64,000 nucleotides of DNA from contig NC_007503.1 in assembly GCF_000012865.1 (NCBI RefSeq), positions 372,001 to 436,000 of the forward strand. Reading direction: 5' to 3'. The stretch's first letter is position 1. Every line of letters starts with the position of its first letter. Positions 42,309-50,875 of the stretch are shown here, in pieces. The notes under the pieces were generated by a model that searched no databases, was not told the origin of the DNA, and worked only from the letters and a program-made list of their open reading frames with translations. Origin of the DNA: Carboxydothermus hydrogenoformans Z-2901 (GTDB lineage: Bacteria; Bacillota; Z-2901; Carboxydothermales; Carboxydothermaceae). A program made the position numbers and the translations under genes.

Positions 42309-43184
42309 ATGTCGGTGGAAAATAGTCTGCCTTTTGAACGTCAGGAAGCTTATGAATGGCCTTTAGCGGTATACTTGTTGCTGGGAGGTATTGGCGGGGC
42401 GTTTATTTCTCTTTCGTTTATTTTGCATTACCTTTTTAGCTGGTCGCCAGTTGGCAATTACGGCATGCTTATTGGGATGGGACTTTTTGCCTTGGCGGGT
42501 TTGACCCTTCTTTTTCTTGACTTAGAGCGGCCGCTGAATGCGATATATTCTTTAAATAATATTAAAACCTCCGGGATTTCCTGGGACGTAGTCTTAATTG
42601 CTTTAAGTTTTGGCGGTGCATTGTTATACGTTTTGCCGTTTTACGTTTCTATACCGGTCTTGGAAAGCTTACGGCTTTTGTTTGGCGGTATAGGAGCTTT
42701 AGCCGGATTCTTATTTCCGGTGATTTCCGGCGGGTTAATTTCTGCTCCGGTATCGGTGCCGCTATGGCATACTCCTCTTTTGCCTGTGCTGTTTTTAATA
42801 AATAGTTTTGGAGTTGCTTTTGCAGCGATACCGGCTTTGTTTGCCCCGGGTTCAGAGATTTTAGCGTTTATTTTTAACTTAGCAGTGTTTATGGCAAATC
42901 TGGTGATTTCGGGAGGTTTCATTGCTTTTTACGAGCATGCCCATAACGGCCCGGTAGAAGCCTGGTACGGTTTTCAGGAAATGTGGAAGAAATTTAATTT
43001 TCAAGTGGGCTTTTTAGTTGTGGGTTTACTTTTTCCGTTAATTCTTAGCGGTTATATGTTCTTTACCGGAAACTTTTTGTCCTGGGGATTTGGGGCCCTT
43101 GCGGTTGCTCAACTAATTGGCGGCTTTGCTTTAAGAAACTGCCTGTTAAAACACGGTTACCATACTTATCCCTGGCCGTATTAA
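42309..43184 (+). CDS. NrfD/PsrC-type membrane subunit
   Basis: The 291-residue protein has about eight membrane helices and the family features EWPLAVYLLLGGIGGAFIS near the N-terminus and a conserved LDLERP loop. It would exchange electrons with menaquinone. Such subunits lack haem. It ends the operon; a cobalamin riboswitch follows 70 nt later. Confidence 0.9.
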   Translation: MSVENSLPFERQEAYEWPLAVYLLLGGIGGAFISLSFILHYLFSWSPVGNYGMLIGMGLFALAGLTLLFLDLERPLNAIYSLNNIKTSGISWDVVLIALSFGGALLYVLPFYVSIPVLESLRLLFGGIGALAGFLFPVISGGLISAPVSVPLWHTPLLPVLFLINSFGVAFAAIPALFAPGSEILAFIFNLAVFMANLVISGGFIAFYEHAHNGPVEAWYGFQEMWKKFNFQVGFLVVGLLFPLILSGYMFFTGNFLSWGFGALAVAQLIGGFALRNCLLKHGYHTYPWPY

Positions 43185-43249
43185 ATTTTATAAAAAAAGA
43201 GGAATTTTCAAATTAATAGCGAATATAAAACCAAGAAAATTTCATAAAC

Positions 43250-43486
43250 GCCTTTTGGTGCCCCATCAGGGGAGAATAGGGAAGTCAGGTGCAAGTCCTG
43301 CGCGGTCCCGCCGCTGTAACCGGAGAGCCGATAAAACCACTGCTTTTTGCGGGAAGGTTTTATCAAAGGGCAATGACCCGGAAGCCAGAAGACCTGCCAA
43401 AAGGTGGAGCTTTAGCGGTACGGCGATACCGCTTTAAGCGTGGGTGATGGTAAAGCCCACAGCAGTAGAACTGCTGTGGGCTTTTT
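43250..43486 (+). ncRNA. Adenosylcobalamin riboswitch with terminator
   Basis: The aptamer is clear: GGGAAGTCAGGTGCAAGTCC (about 43279-43298), CGCGGTCCCGCCGCTGTAACCG and the B12 box AGCCAGAAGACCTGCC (43383-43398). The expression platform ends with AAAGCCCACAGCAG (43452-43465) paired to CTGCTGTGGGC (43471-43481) and T5. It controls cobT 25 nt downstream; cobalamin should turn it off. Upstream of the aptamer, 43185-43249 shows nothing. Confidence 0.95.
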
Positions 43487-43511
43487 AAATTATAAAAGGG
43501 GGAGATGAACT

Positions 43512-44573
43512 ATGTTAACGGAAGTTTTAAACCAGATTGGGGATCTTTACCCGGAGCCTATGGTAAAAGCACAAAAGCACTTAGACAGCCTGATTAAACC
43601 GCCGGGAAGCCTTGGAGTCCTGGAGGAAATGGCGGTAAAATTAGCCGGGATTACCGGAGAGCTTGCGCCGAATTTAAGCAGGAAAACGGTGGTAGTTATA
43701 GCCGGCGACCACGGAATAACCGAACATGGGGTGAGCGTTGCTCCCGTGGAAGTAACAGCCCAGATGACCCGCTGTTTTCTTGAAGGTATAGCGGGAATTA
43801 ACGTTTTATCCCGGCATACCGGGGTAGAAGTTAAGGTTGTAGATATGGGAGTCAGGGCGGAGCTTAACTTACCCGGGCTTATCGTTAAAAAAGTACGTTC
43901 CGGTACGTCTGACTTTACCCAAGGCCCGGCCATGACCCGGGAGGAAGCCCTACAAGCCATAATGGCCGGGGTAGATGTTGCCCAGGATTTAATCGCTCAA
44001 GGAAGCAAGGTTTTAATTACCGGGGATATGGGCATCGGCAATACTACACCTTCGGCAGCGATTTTAGCGGTTTTAATGGATATTCCAGTAGAGCAGGCGG
44101 TAGGTCGGGGAACGGGGATTAAAGCTGAAATCTTACAAAAGAAAATAGAGGTAATCAAAAAAGGGTTAAGGATTAATCAGCCGGATAAAAACGATGCGGT
44201 TGATGTCCTTGCTAAAGTTGGCGGTTTTGAAATTGGTGGCCTTGCCGGCCTAATATTAGGGGCAGCAGCCCGGAGGGTGCCGGTAGTTATAGATGGGTTT
44301 ATTTCTTCCGCGGCGGCAATGTTAGCCGTTTCTCTAAATTCAAAGACTAAAAACTTCCTTTTTCCTTCCCACTTATCCGACGAACCGGGCCATAAGCTGA
44401 TGATGGAATACCTGGGGTTAACCCCTTATCTTCATCTAAAGATGCGCCTTGGGGAAGGAACCGGGGGAGTTTTTGGAGCCTTTTTCCTGGAAGCCGCTAC
44501 CAAAGTCATGCGGGAAATGGGAAGTTTTGCATCGAGCGAAGTTTCAGCCTTACTGGAAGAAAGAATGGCTTAA
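43512..44573 (+). CDS. cobT: Nicotinate-nucleotide--dimethylbenzimidazole phosphoribosyltransferase
   Basis: The 353-residue protein matches CobT: LIKPPGSLGVLEEMAVKLAG, VVIAGDHGITEHGVS, TGDMGIGNTTPSAAI and DGFISSAAAMLA, with the catalytic Glu near the C-terminus in LRMGEGTG-like MRLGEGTGG. It makes alpha-ribazole phosphate for the lower ligand of cobalamin. ATG 43512 follows GGGGGAG. Single gene under the riboswitch. Confidence 0.97.
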   Translation: MLTEVLNQIGDLYPEPMVKAQKHLDSLIKPPGSLGVLEEMAVKLAGITGELAPNLSRKTVVVIAGDHGITEHGVSVAPVEVTAQMTRCFLEGIAGINVLSRHTGVEVKVVDMGVRAELNLPGLIVKKVRSGTSDFTQGPAMTREEALQAIMAGVDVAQDLIAQGSKVLITGDMGIGNTTPSAAILAVLMDIPVEQAVGRGTGIKAEILQKKIEVIKKGLRINQPDKNDAVDVLAKVGGFEIGGLAGLILGAAARRVPVVIDGFISSAAAMLAVSLNSKTKNFLFPSHLSDEPGHKLMMEYLGLTPYLHLKMRLGEGTGGVFGAFFLEAATKVMREMGSFASSEVSALLEERMA

Positions 44574-44592
44574 AAGCAATTATTAAAGAAAA

Positions 44593-44621
44593 AAGAGGGT
44601 GTAAGTTTGGCACCCTCTTTT
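44593..44621. terminator. Bidirectional terminator between cobT and hemY
   Basis: AAAGAGGGTG (44593-44602) pairs with CACCCTCTTT (44611-44620), with A- and T-rich flanks on both sides; its right end touches the hemY stop codon. Confidence 0.85.
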
Positions 44622-46005
44622 ACTTATTTAAAAGATTTCTTACCGCCTCCCGGCCGCTTTTAATGCAATCGGGAACTCCGATTCCCCGGTAGGAGCTACC
44701 GGCTAAAGCAAGTCCCGGCATTTCAAAAACCAACTCCTCGATTTTGGCAAGTCTCTCTAAATGACCAACCTTATACTGGGCCATCCCCCTGGGCCAGCGG
44801 AAAATTTCGTAAAAAAGGGGTTTAGCTGTAACGCCGAGGATATCTTTTATTTCCGCTAAAACCAGTTCGACCATCTCTTTTTCCGGTAAAAAGACATCGT
44901 TCTGGTTGGTAGCTCCCCCTAAAAAACCCCGGACTAAAAGATAGCTATCATCGGGTACCCGGTAGCTCCACTTTACAGAACTATAAGTTAAGGCCATTAA
45001 ATGTCGTTTTTCTATCCTGGGAACTACAAAGCCAAAGGTATTTACTTTAAAAGGCCAGTCTTCTTTTCTATAGGCTAAAGTGATTGTAGCGGAAGAGGCA
45101 AAGCCGGTTTGGGCTAAAAGTTCGGCCAGATCTTTATTTATCTCTTCCAAAAGTTCAGCCGCATTATAAGCGGGCACTGCCAGGATAACGTGCTTACTTT
45201 CAATTATTTCCCCATCAGTTAAATAGGTCCGGTATTTTCCCTTTTGATAGGTAACCTTAACGGCTTTTTTGCCGGTAAAAAGTTTGTAGTCGGGAAGATT
45301 TTTAACAATATTCTCGGCAAGTTCTCCCATACCCTTTTGAAAGCTCATAAAGTAAGTGGTATTCGACTTAGTTTTAGGTCTATTTGAGGAAGCTTTTTTC
45401 GCCGCCAGCATTCCCCGGATAAGGCTTCCATATTTCTTTTCCATCTCTACAAAGCGAGGAAAACTTGCCTTAACGCTCATTTCTTCGGGGGTTCCCGCGT
45501 GAATCCCACCAATTAAAGGTTCGGCAATTTTTTCTAAAGCTTCCCGGCCAAGACGCCGGGTTACAAAGCTGTAAAGGCTTTCATCTTCATCATCTCTTTT
45601 CCGGGGAATAAACAGGTCCATACCCATGCGGATTTTCCCCGGCCAGGAAATCAATGGGCTTAAAGCAAAGGGGATTATTCTGGTAGGTACCATCATCATT
45701 AGTCCTTCCGGTAGCTCGTGAAGCCTTCCGCCGGAGAGGATATAAGTACCTTTAAATTCATCATTGGTACCGATAATTTTATCTTCAAATTTAAGTTCCC
45801 GGGCAATTTGAAATACCTGTGGCTTTTCCGAGAGAAAGCAGTCAGGACCACCTTCGATTATAAAACCCTCGCGTTCTATTGTTTTAACTTTACCACCGAA
45901 ATAATCGTTTTCTTCGATTAAGATAAAATCCTGACCTTCGCGGAATAATTCATAGGCAGCAGCAAGTCCGGCTATACCCCCACCTATTACTAAAAAATCC
46001 GGCAA
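44620..46005 (-). CDS. hemY: Protoporphyrinogen/coproporphyrinogen oxidase
   Basis: The 461-residue flavoprotein opens with a Rossmann FAD motif (FLVIGGGIAGLAAAYEL) and shows the HemY pattern EGGPDCFL, MSVKASFPRFVEMEKKYGSLI and GVPDCIKSGREA at the end. TTG 46005 follows GGAGGGG. In Gram-positive bacteria HemY oxidises coproporphyrinogen III before iron insertion. These enzymes normally use O2, which is notable in a presumed strict anaerobe. Third gene of the minus-strand hemE-hemH-hemY operon. Confidence 0.93.
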   Translation of the reverse strand: MPDFLVIGGGIAGLAAAYELFREGQDFILIEENDYFGGKVKTIEREGFIIEGGPDCFLSEKPQVFQIARELKFEDKIIGTNDEFKGTYILSGGRLHELPEGLMMMVPTRIIPFALSPLISWPGKIRMGMDLFIPRKRDDEDESLYSFVTRRLGREALEKIAEPLIGGIHAGTPEEMSVKASFPRFVEMEKKYGSLIRGMLAAKKASSNRPKTKSNTTYFMSFQKGMGELAENIVKNLPDYKLFTGKKAVKVTYQKGKYRTYLTDGEIIESKHVILAVPAYNAAELLEEINKDLAELLAQTGFASSATITLAYRKEDWPFKVNTFGFVVPRIEKRHLMALTYSSVKWSYRVPDDSYLLVRGFLGGATNQNDVFLPEKEMVELVLAEIKDILGVTAKPLFYEIFRWPRGMAQYKVGHLERLAKIEELVFEMPGLALAGSSYRGIGVPDCIKSGREAVRNLLNK

Positions 46006-46007
46006 TT

Positions 46008-46886
46008 TTACCCCTCCATTTTTTGTACCAGCTGGTGTAAAGCTTTAATTAATAAAGGATGGTCATTTAAAGCTGGAAGCCTTACGATATTAACAGTGGA
46101 AAACTTTTCTTTAAGCTCGATATCTAAATCGTACAGCGTTTCAATATGGTCGGCTACAAAGCCGATGGGATTAATTATAATGTTTTCCACACCCTGGTTT
46201 TGCCAGGAAATAATTACATCATCTACTTCCGGTTTTAACCATTCTTCGCCCGATTTTCCCTTGCTTTGAAAGGCATACCTCCAGGGAAAAGGAAAGGTCC
46301 GGGCGATTGCTTCCACCGTCTTTAAAAACTCGGCAAAATAGGGGTCGCCCTGCTCTATAGCTTTTTTGGGCAAATTGTGGGCGGTAAAGATGATTCCGGT
46401 GTTTTTTGGAGAAAAAGGTTGTAGAGCCGTTGTTAGAAGCTGACGGTGAGCTTCGATGAAATACGGTTCTTCAGCCAGTCCACCTTTAAAATAAAATTTA
46501 ATTTCCGGGAATTTTTCTTCTAAATTTTTTATTGTTTTTTGATAGGCTCCGGTGGAAACCTGGGAATTAAAAGCGGACATCGGCAGAAAATAAATAGTTT
46601 TTGCCCCTTTTTGGACTAAATTAAAAACAACCTCAGGGATTTCCGGCCGCCAGTACTGGTAAGCAAAATCCACTAAAAACTCGGAACCCAGTAAAGTTTT
46701 TAAAGCCCTGGCCTGCTGGCTGGTTATTTCCGTTAGCGGGGATTTTCCGCCGATTTTTTCGTAGCGACTCCTGACAGCTGCAATCAGTGCTGGCGGAGGC
46801 GTTCTGCCCATGATTCTTTCCATAAAAGGTCCAATGTTTTCCAAACAATCGGGACAGCCAAAGGCCACCAGAACTACGGCTTTCAT
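46008..46886 (-). CDS. hemH: Ferrochelatase (coproporphyrin type)
   Basis: The 292-residue protein matches HemH/CpfC: VLVAFGCPDCLENIGPF, GGKSPLTEIT, FTAHNLPKKA (catalytic His) and NPIGFVADHIETLYDLDIE (catalytic Glu). It inserts Fe2+ into coproporphyrin III (or protoporphyrin). GGAGG lies upstream of ATG 46886. hemE ends 3 nt earlier, so the genes are tightly packed. Final decarboxylation to haem b (HemQ) is not encoded in this window. Confidence 0.93.
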   Translation of the reverse strand: MKAVVLVAFGCPDCLENIGPFMERIMGRTPPPALIAAVRSRYEKIGGKSPLTEITSQQARALKTLLGSEFLVDFAYQYWRPEIPEVVFNLVQKGAKTIYFLPMSAFNSQVSTGAYQKTIKNLEEKFPEIKFYFKGGLAEEPYFIEAHRQLLTTALQPFSPKNTGIIFTAHNLPKKAIEQGDPYFAEFLKTVEAIARTFPFPWRYAFQSKGKSGEEWLKPEVDDVIISWQNQGVENIIINPIGFVADHIETLYDLDIELKEKFSTVNIVRLPALNDHPLLIKALHQLVQKMEG

Positions 46887-46889
46887 CTT

Positions 46890-47942
46890 TTAAGCCTCCA
46901 AAAGTTGTTCATAACTTAAACTGCTCAATTCGTGGACTACTTCTACTAAGTATTGGGCGTTTTCCACGGGGGTTTCCTTATGGATGCCATGGCCCAGGTT
47001 AAAAATGTGTCCCGGGCGTTTCCCGGCTTTAATTAAAATTTCCTTTACTTTCTGGCGAATTACTTCTTTAGGAGCAAAAAGGGCTACGGGGTCGAGATTA
47101 CCCTGAACGCCCCGGTCAAAACCAACGGTTTGCCAGGCCCGGTCAAGGCTTACCCTCCAGTCAAGGCCTATGACATCGCCGCCGGCAGCAGCTACTAATT
47201 CTAACATACTACCGGCATTATTGGCAAAGTGAATGACCGGAACTCCGGTTTCTTTTAAATTGTCAAAAACATATTTGCTGTGAGGTAAAACATACTTTTC
47301 GTAGTCTTCCGGGGAAAGGGTTCCTACCCAGGAGTCAAAAACCTGGACCGCCTGGGCTCCTGCCGCAATTTGTGCCTTTAAATACCGGACTGTGGATTCG
47401 GCAATTTTTCCTAAAAGCTCATGCCAGGCCTCCGGAGCTTCCCACATTAACCTTTTACACTGAATATAATTTTTGGAGCCGCCTCCTTCTATAATATAAC
47501 TGGCCAAAGTGAAAGGGGCTCCGGAAAAGCCAATAAGCGGTACTTTGCCGGCAAGCTCCCGGCGTAAAATTTTTATAGCCTCCAAAACATACGGTACATC
47601 TTCTTCAGGAGTAATAACCCGAACTTTTTTCACATCAACTATGGTTCTAACCGGATTTTCAATTACCGGACCTTCGTCTCTGGCAAAACGAAAACCAATG
47701 CCCATTCCTTCTAAAGGGAGGAGGATGTCAGCAAATAAGATGGCTGCATCAACTCCAAGCTTTCTTACCGGTTGCAGGGTTACTTCTACAGCCAGTTCGG
47801 GAGTTTTACACATTTCCAAAAAAGAATACTTATTTCGTATTTCCATGTATTCTGCCATGTAACGTCCTGCCTGACGCATAAGCCACACCGGCGTATAGGG
47901 AGTATTTTCCCGACGGCAAGCTTTTAAGAAAGTATCGTTCAT
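46890..47942 (-). CDS. hemE: Uroporphyrinogen decarboxylase
   Basis: The 350-residue enzyme has PVWLMRQAGRYMAEY (active-site Arg), FADILLPLEGMG, GFSGAPFTLASYIIEGG, VFDSWVGTLSPEDY and FNLGHGIHKETP. It converts uroporphyrinogen III to coproporphyrinogen III. ATG 47942 is preceded by AAAGGAG; the longer frame to 47972 reads through this site. It heads the hem operon, divergent from the ammonia-lyase gene. Confidence 0.96.
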   Translation of the reverse strand: MNDTFLKACRRENTPYTPVWLMRQAGRYMAEYMEIRNKYSFLEMCKTPELAVEVTLQPVRKLGVDAAILFADILLPLEGMGIGFRFARDEGPVIENPVRTIVDVKKVRVITPEEDVPYVLEAIKILRRELAGKVPLIGFSGAPFTLASYIIEGGGSKNYIQCKRLMWEAPEAWHELLGKIAESTVRYLKAQIAAGAQAVQVFDSWVGTLSPEDYEKYVLPHSKYVFDNLKETGVPVIHFANNAGSMLELVAAAGGDVIGLDWRVSLDRAWQTVGFDRGVQGNLDPVALFAPKEVIRQKVKEILIKAGKRPGHIFNLGHGIHKETPVENAQYLVEVVHELSSLSYEQLLEA

Positions 47943-48040
47943 TTTGTTTCTCCTTTCTGCTACCAATTTCACAAATTAATATATATATTCAATATTTTCT
48001 TGCTGATTCCTTTATTGAAAAAAGAATTTTTTTAAATAAA

Positions 48041-48067
48041 AAGCCTGTGCCCTTGCAGGTTTTTTAA
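48041..48067 (+). terminator. Weak hairpin with T tract upstream of the ammonia-lyase gene
   Basis: AAAGCCTG, loop TGCCCTTG, CAGGTTTTTT. It looks like a terminator on the plus strand, although no plus-strand gene precedes it closely; a leader role is possible. Confidence 0.4.
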
Positions 48068-48119
48068 AATAAAGTTAAAATTATACTGTATACAAAATAC
48101 AAAACGAGGAGCGGTGGCA

Positions 48120-49382
48120 ATGAGAATAAAAGATGTCCTTTTTGTTAAAGGAAGTTCCGGGTTTTATTTTGATGACCAGAAAGCAATAAAGAGCGGTGCT
48201 GTCACCGATGGCTTTACCTATAAAGGGAAGCCTTTAACCCCTGGTTTTTCCCGGGTGCGCCAGGGAGGAGAGGCGGTCTCGATAATGCTTTTCTTGGAAA
48301 ACGGCGAAATAGCCGTTGGCGATTGCGTGGCGGTACAATATTCAGGGGTAGATGGCCGGGATCCGGTCTTTTTAGCGGATAATTTTATAGAAGTCCTTGA
48401 GGAAGAGATTAAGCCCAGATTGGTAGGGTATAACCTCGTTCGCTTTAGGGAAGCAGCCCGCTATTTTACTAATCTTACCGATAAACGGGGTAAGAGATAC
48501 CACACTGCTTTGCGTTACGGTTTAACTCAGGCCCTCTTAGATGCGGTGGCTAAGATAAACCGTACCACCATGGCCGAAGTAATTGCGGAAGAGTATGGGC
48601 TCGACCTTACTTTAAATCCGGTGCCGCTATTTGCCCAGTCGGGGGACGACCGGTATATCAATGCCGATAAAATGATCTTAAAACGGGTTGATGTTCTGCC
48701 CCATGGTTTATTTAACCATCCTGCCAAAACCGGGGAGGAAGGGAAAAATTTAACCGAATACGCATTGTGGTTAAAACAAAGAATAAAAACCCTGGGTGAC
48801 CACGATTACCTGCCGGTGTTTCACTTTGACGTTTACGGTACCCTGGGAACGGTATTTAATGATAATTTAGACCGGATAGCCGATTACTTAGCAAGACTGG
48901 AAGAAAAGGTTGCTCCCCATCCTTTACAAATAGAAGGGCCGGTGGACCTTGGCTCAAAAGAAAGGCAGATTGAAGGACTAAAATACTTGCAGGAAAAACT
49001 TATTACTTTGGGAAGTAAGGTGATTATTGTAGCCGATGAGTGGTGTAATAATCTATCTGACATTAAAGAATTTGTTGATGCTGGTGCCGGTGGGATGGTG
49101 CAAATTAAATCTCCCGATTTAGGTGGGGTAAACGATATTATCGAAGCGGTTTTATATGCCAAGGAAAAGGGTACCGGTGCCTATTTGGGCGGTAGCTGTA
49201 ACGAAACCGATGTATCGGCCAAAATTACCGTTCATGTGGGACTTGCTACAGGCCCGGCTCAACTCCTGGTTAAACCGGGGATGGGAGTTGATGAAGGATT
49301 AACCATTATGCGTAATGAAATGATGCGGACGCTGGCGATTTTACAGAGAAACAAGGTCACATTTCAGAAAAAAGTTGGTTAG
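48120..49382 (+). CDS. mal: Methylaspartate ammonia-lyase
   Basis: The 420-residue enolase-superfamily protein carries the MAL active-site pieces: HGLFNHPAKTG (His), FHFDVYG, IEGPVDLG and VADEWCNN (Mg ligands), and MVQIKSPDLGGVND (catalytic Lys). It interconverts threo-3-methylaspartate with mesaconate and ammonia (glutamate mutase pathway). A thermostable enzyme of this kind has been characterised from C. hydrogenoformans. ATG 48120 is preceded by GAGGAG at 8 nt; GTG 48114 is too close. No glutamate mutase genes are present in this window. Confidence 0.95.
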   Translation: MRIKDVLFVKGSSGFYFDDQKAIKSGAVTDGFTYKGKPLTPGFSRVRQGGEAVSIMLFLENGEIAVGDCVAVQYSGVDGRDPVFLADNFIEVLEEEIKPRLVGYNLVRFREAARYFTNLTDKRGKRYHTALRYGLTQALLDAVAKINRTTMAEVIAEEYGLDLTLNPVPLFAQSGDDRYINADKMILKRVDVLPHGLFNHPAKTGEEGKNLTEYALWLKQRIKTLGDHDYLPVFHFDVYGTLGTVFNDNLDRIADYLARLEEKVAPHPLQIEGPVDLGSKERQIEGLKYLQEKLITLGSKVIIVADEWCNNLSDIKEFVDAGAGGMVQIKSPDLGGVNDIIEAVLYAKEKGTGAYLGGSCNETDVSAKITVHVGLATGPAQLLVKPGMGVDEGLTIMRNEMMRTLAILQRNKVTFQKKVG

Positions 49383-49409
49383 CCGGAAGGAAAACCTTCC
49401 GGTTTTTTT
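49383..49409 (+). terminator. Terminator of mal
   Basis: CCGGAAGG (49383-49390), AAAA, CCTTCCGG (49395-49402) and seven T. Confidence 0.95.
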
Positions 49410-49455
49410 ATTACTTTTTGCAATAATTTCAAGAGATAAAATAACAAAATGGAAT

Positions 49456-49484
49456 TTTACAAATAAAATAAATTAATATAACAT
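49456..49484 (+). promoter_or_regulatory. Candidate promoter for the selC-like tRNA and dehydratase-like operon
   Basis: TTTACA (49456-49461), 17-bp spacer, TAACAT (49479-49484). The predicted start coincides with the tRNA 5' end at 49491, so the RNA might begin without a leader. Confidence 0.4.
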
Positions 49485-49490
49485 AAAAAC

Positions 49491-49584
49491 GGGAGGAAAG
49501 GGTCTGGTGGCCCCCGTGGACTGCAAATCCACTGGCCCGAAGTAAACCTTCGGGAGTGAGGTGTGAACCCACTTCCTCCCTCCA
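49491..49584 (+). tRNA. Unusual selC-shaped tRNA with GCA (Cys) anticodon
   Basis: The 94-nt element has an 8-bp acceptor stem (GGGAGGAA 49491-49498 / TTCCTCCC 49573-49580), U73 and encoded CCA, a 5-bp D stem with tetraloop UGGU, an anticodon stem GTGGA/TCCAC around CTGCAAA (anticodon GCA, 49523-49525) and a long variable arm (CCCGAAG 49536-49542 / CTTCGGG 49548-49554). That architecture is of tRNA-Sec, yet the anticodon and U73 are cysteine identity elements. The T arm is irregular (GUG-A-GG with CC-CAC and loop UGUGAA) and lacks the T-psi-C consensus; position 8 is A. It is 25 nt before the next gene. Confidence 0.8.
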
Positions 49585-49609
49585 GATAAAAATTAAAAGG
49601 AGGAGAGCT

Positions 49610-50875
49610 ATGGACAATCGGGAGTTGTGGAAGGTACTAAATGTTGATTTAGAAAAGCACGATGAATTTTTAGCCCCGGTGCCGGCGGTTTATCGTGAGC
49701 TTTTTTTAAATCGTCCCAATCGTCCCAGGGCAATGGCTTACTTTGACGCGGTAGTGGGGGATATTCACGGTATCCGGGTACATGAACTTTATAACTTAAA
49801 ACAAGAAGGCAAAAAGGTTTTTGCTACTTTTTGCGTTTATGTACCGGAAGAAATAATAAACGCTACCGGCAGTGCTTGCATCGGTCTTTGCGGTGGTGCT
49901 CAGTATACTGTACCGGCGGGGGAAACGGTGTTACCGCGTAATCTCTGCCCTTTGATTAAGTCGGCGATGGGTTTTAAAATTGAAAGGATTTGTCCTTATT
50001 TTCAGGTGGCCGACTACGTGGTTGGGGAAACTACCTGTGATGGCAAGAAAAAGGCCTGGGAGATTTTAAATGAATATATTCCAGTTTATGTAATGGAGTT
50101 ACCTCAGAAAAAAGAAGAACGGGATCGGAAATTCTGGGAAGAGGAAATTAAAGATTTTGCGCAATTTGTGGAAGAAAAAACGGGAGTTAAACTAAATGCA
50201 GAAAATTTAAGGGCGGGCATTGAAAAAATAAACAAAAAAAGAAAAGCTTTAAAAAGGCTTTCCGATTTAAGAAAACACAACCCGGCTCCCATCCATGGCC
50301 TTGACGTACTGTTAATTAACCAGCTGGCCTTTTTTGATGACCCCGAGCGTTTTGCCACAAAGGTTAATGAACTCTGCGACGAATTGGAAGAAAGGGTGGC
50401 TAAAGGCGAAGGGGTAGTTTCCAAAGATGCTCCACGAATCTTAATTACCGGTACTCCCCAGCCCATACCCCACTGGAAAATCCATGCTTTAATTGAAGGC
50501 GCCGGCGGTGTTGTAGTGGGTGAGGAAACCTGCATTGGGGAACGATATTTTAAAGATTTAGTAGAACCGGCGGCGGATGTGGAAGGTATGCTTAAAAATA
50601 TTGCGGCCAGGTCTTTAAAGGTAAATTGTGCCTGTTTTACCCCTAATACCGGCAGGCTTGAGGATATCTTATCTATGGTGCAAAAACTTCAGGTAGATGG
50701 GGTTATCCATTATTCTCTGCAGTTCTGCCAGCCCTATGGAGTGGAAAGTTACTTAGTCGGACGGGAATTGGAGAGAAGAAATATTCCTTTCTTAAAGCTT
50801 GAAAGTGATTTTTCTGAAGAAGACCAGGGGCAATTAAAAACGCGGATTGAAGCCTTTTTGGAGATGATAAAGTAG
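49610..50875 (+). CDS. Double-cubane-cluster protein-like / 2-hydroxyacyl-CoA dehydratase D-family protein
   Basis: The 421-residue protein belongs to the BcrC/BadD/HgdB family, with cysteines at the places expected for metal clusters (CIGLCGG, LCPLIKS, ICPYFQVADYVVGETTCDGKKK split across the middle, EETCIGERY, NCACFTPN, QFCQPYG). It is a single subunit encoded with one activator ATPase and without a second dehydratase subunit or CoA-transferase, which is the arrangement of the double-cubane-cluster protein characterised from C. hydrogenoformans that reduces small molecules such as acetylene and azide. ATG 49610 follows AGGAGGAG. Its physiological substrate is unknown. Confidence 0.85.
   Translation: MDNRELWKVLNVDLEKHDEFLAPVPAVYRELFLNRPNRPRAMAYFDAVVGDIHGIRVHELYNLKQEGKKVFATFCVYVPEEIINATGSACIGLCGGAQYTVPAGETVLPRNLCPLIKSAMGFKIERICPYFQVADYVVGETTCDGKKKAWEILNEYIPVYVMELPQKKEERDRKFWEEEIKDFAQFVEEKTGVKLNAENLRAGIEKINKKRKALKRLSDLRKHNPAPIHGLDVLLINQLAFFDDPERFATKVNELCDELEERVAKGEGVVSKDAPRILITGTPQPIPHWKIHALIEGAGGVVVGEETCIGERYFKDLVEPAADVEGMLKNIAARSLKVNCACFTPNTGRLEDILSMVQKLQVDGVIHYSLQFCQPYGVESYLVGRELERRNIPFLKLESDFSEEDQGQLKTRIEAFLEMIK

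Noticed and set aside
43255-43437. 60-codon plus-strand frame
   Set aside because: It is fully covered by the cobalamin riboswitch aptamer.
49429-49617. 62-codon minus-strand frame
   Set aside because: It overlaps the tRNA and the 5' end of the downstream gene and has no ribosome-binding site.
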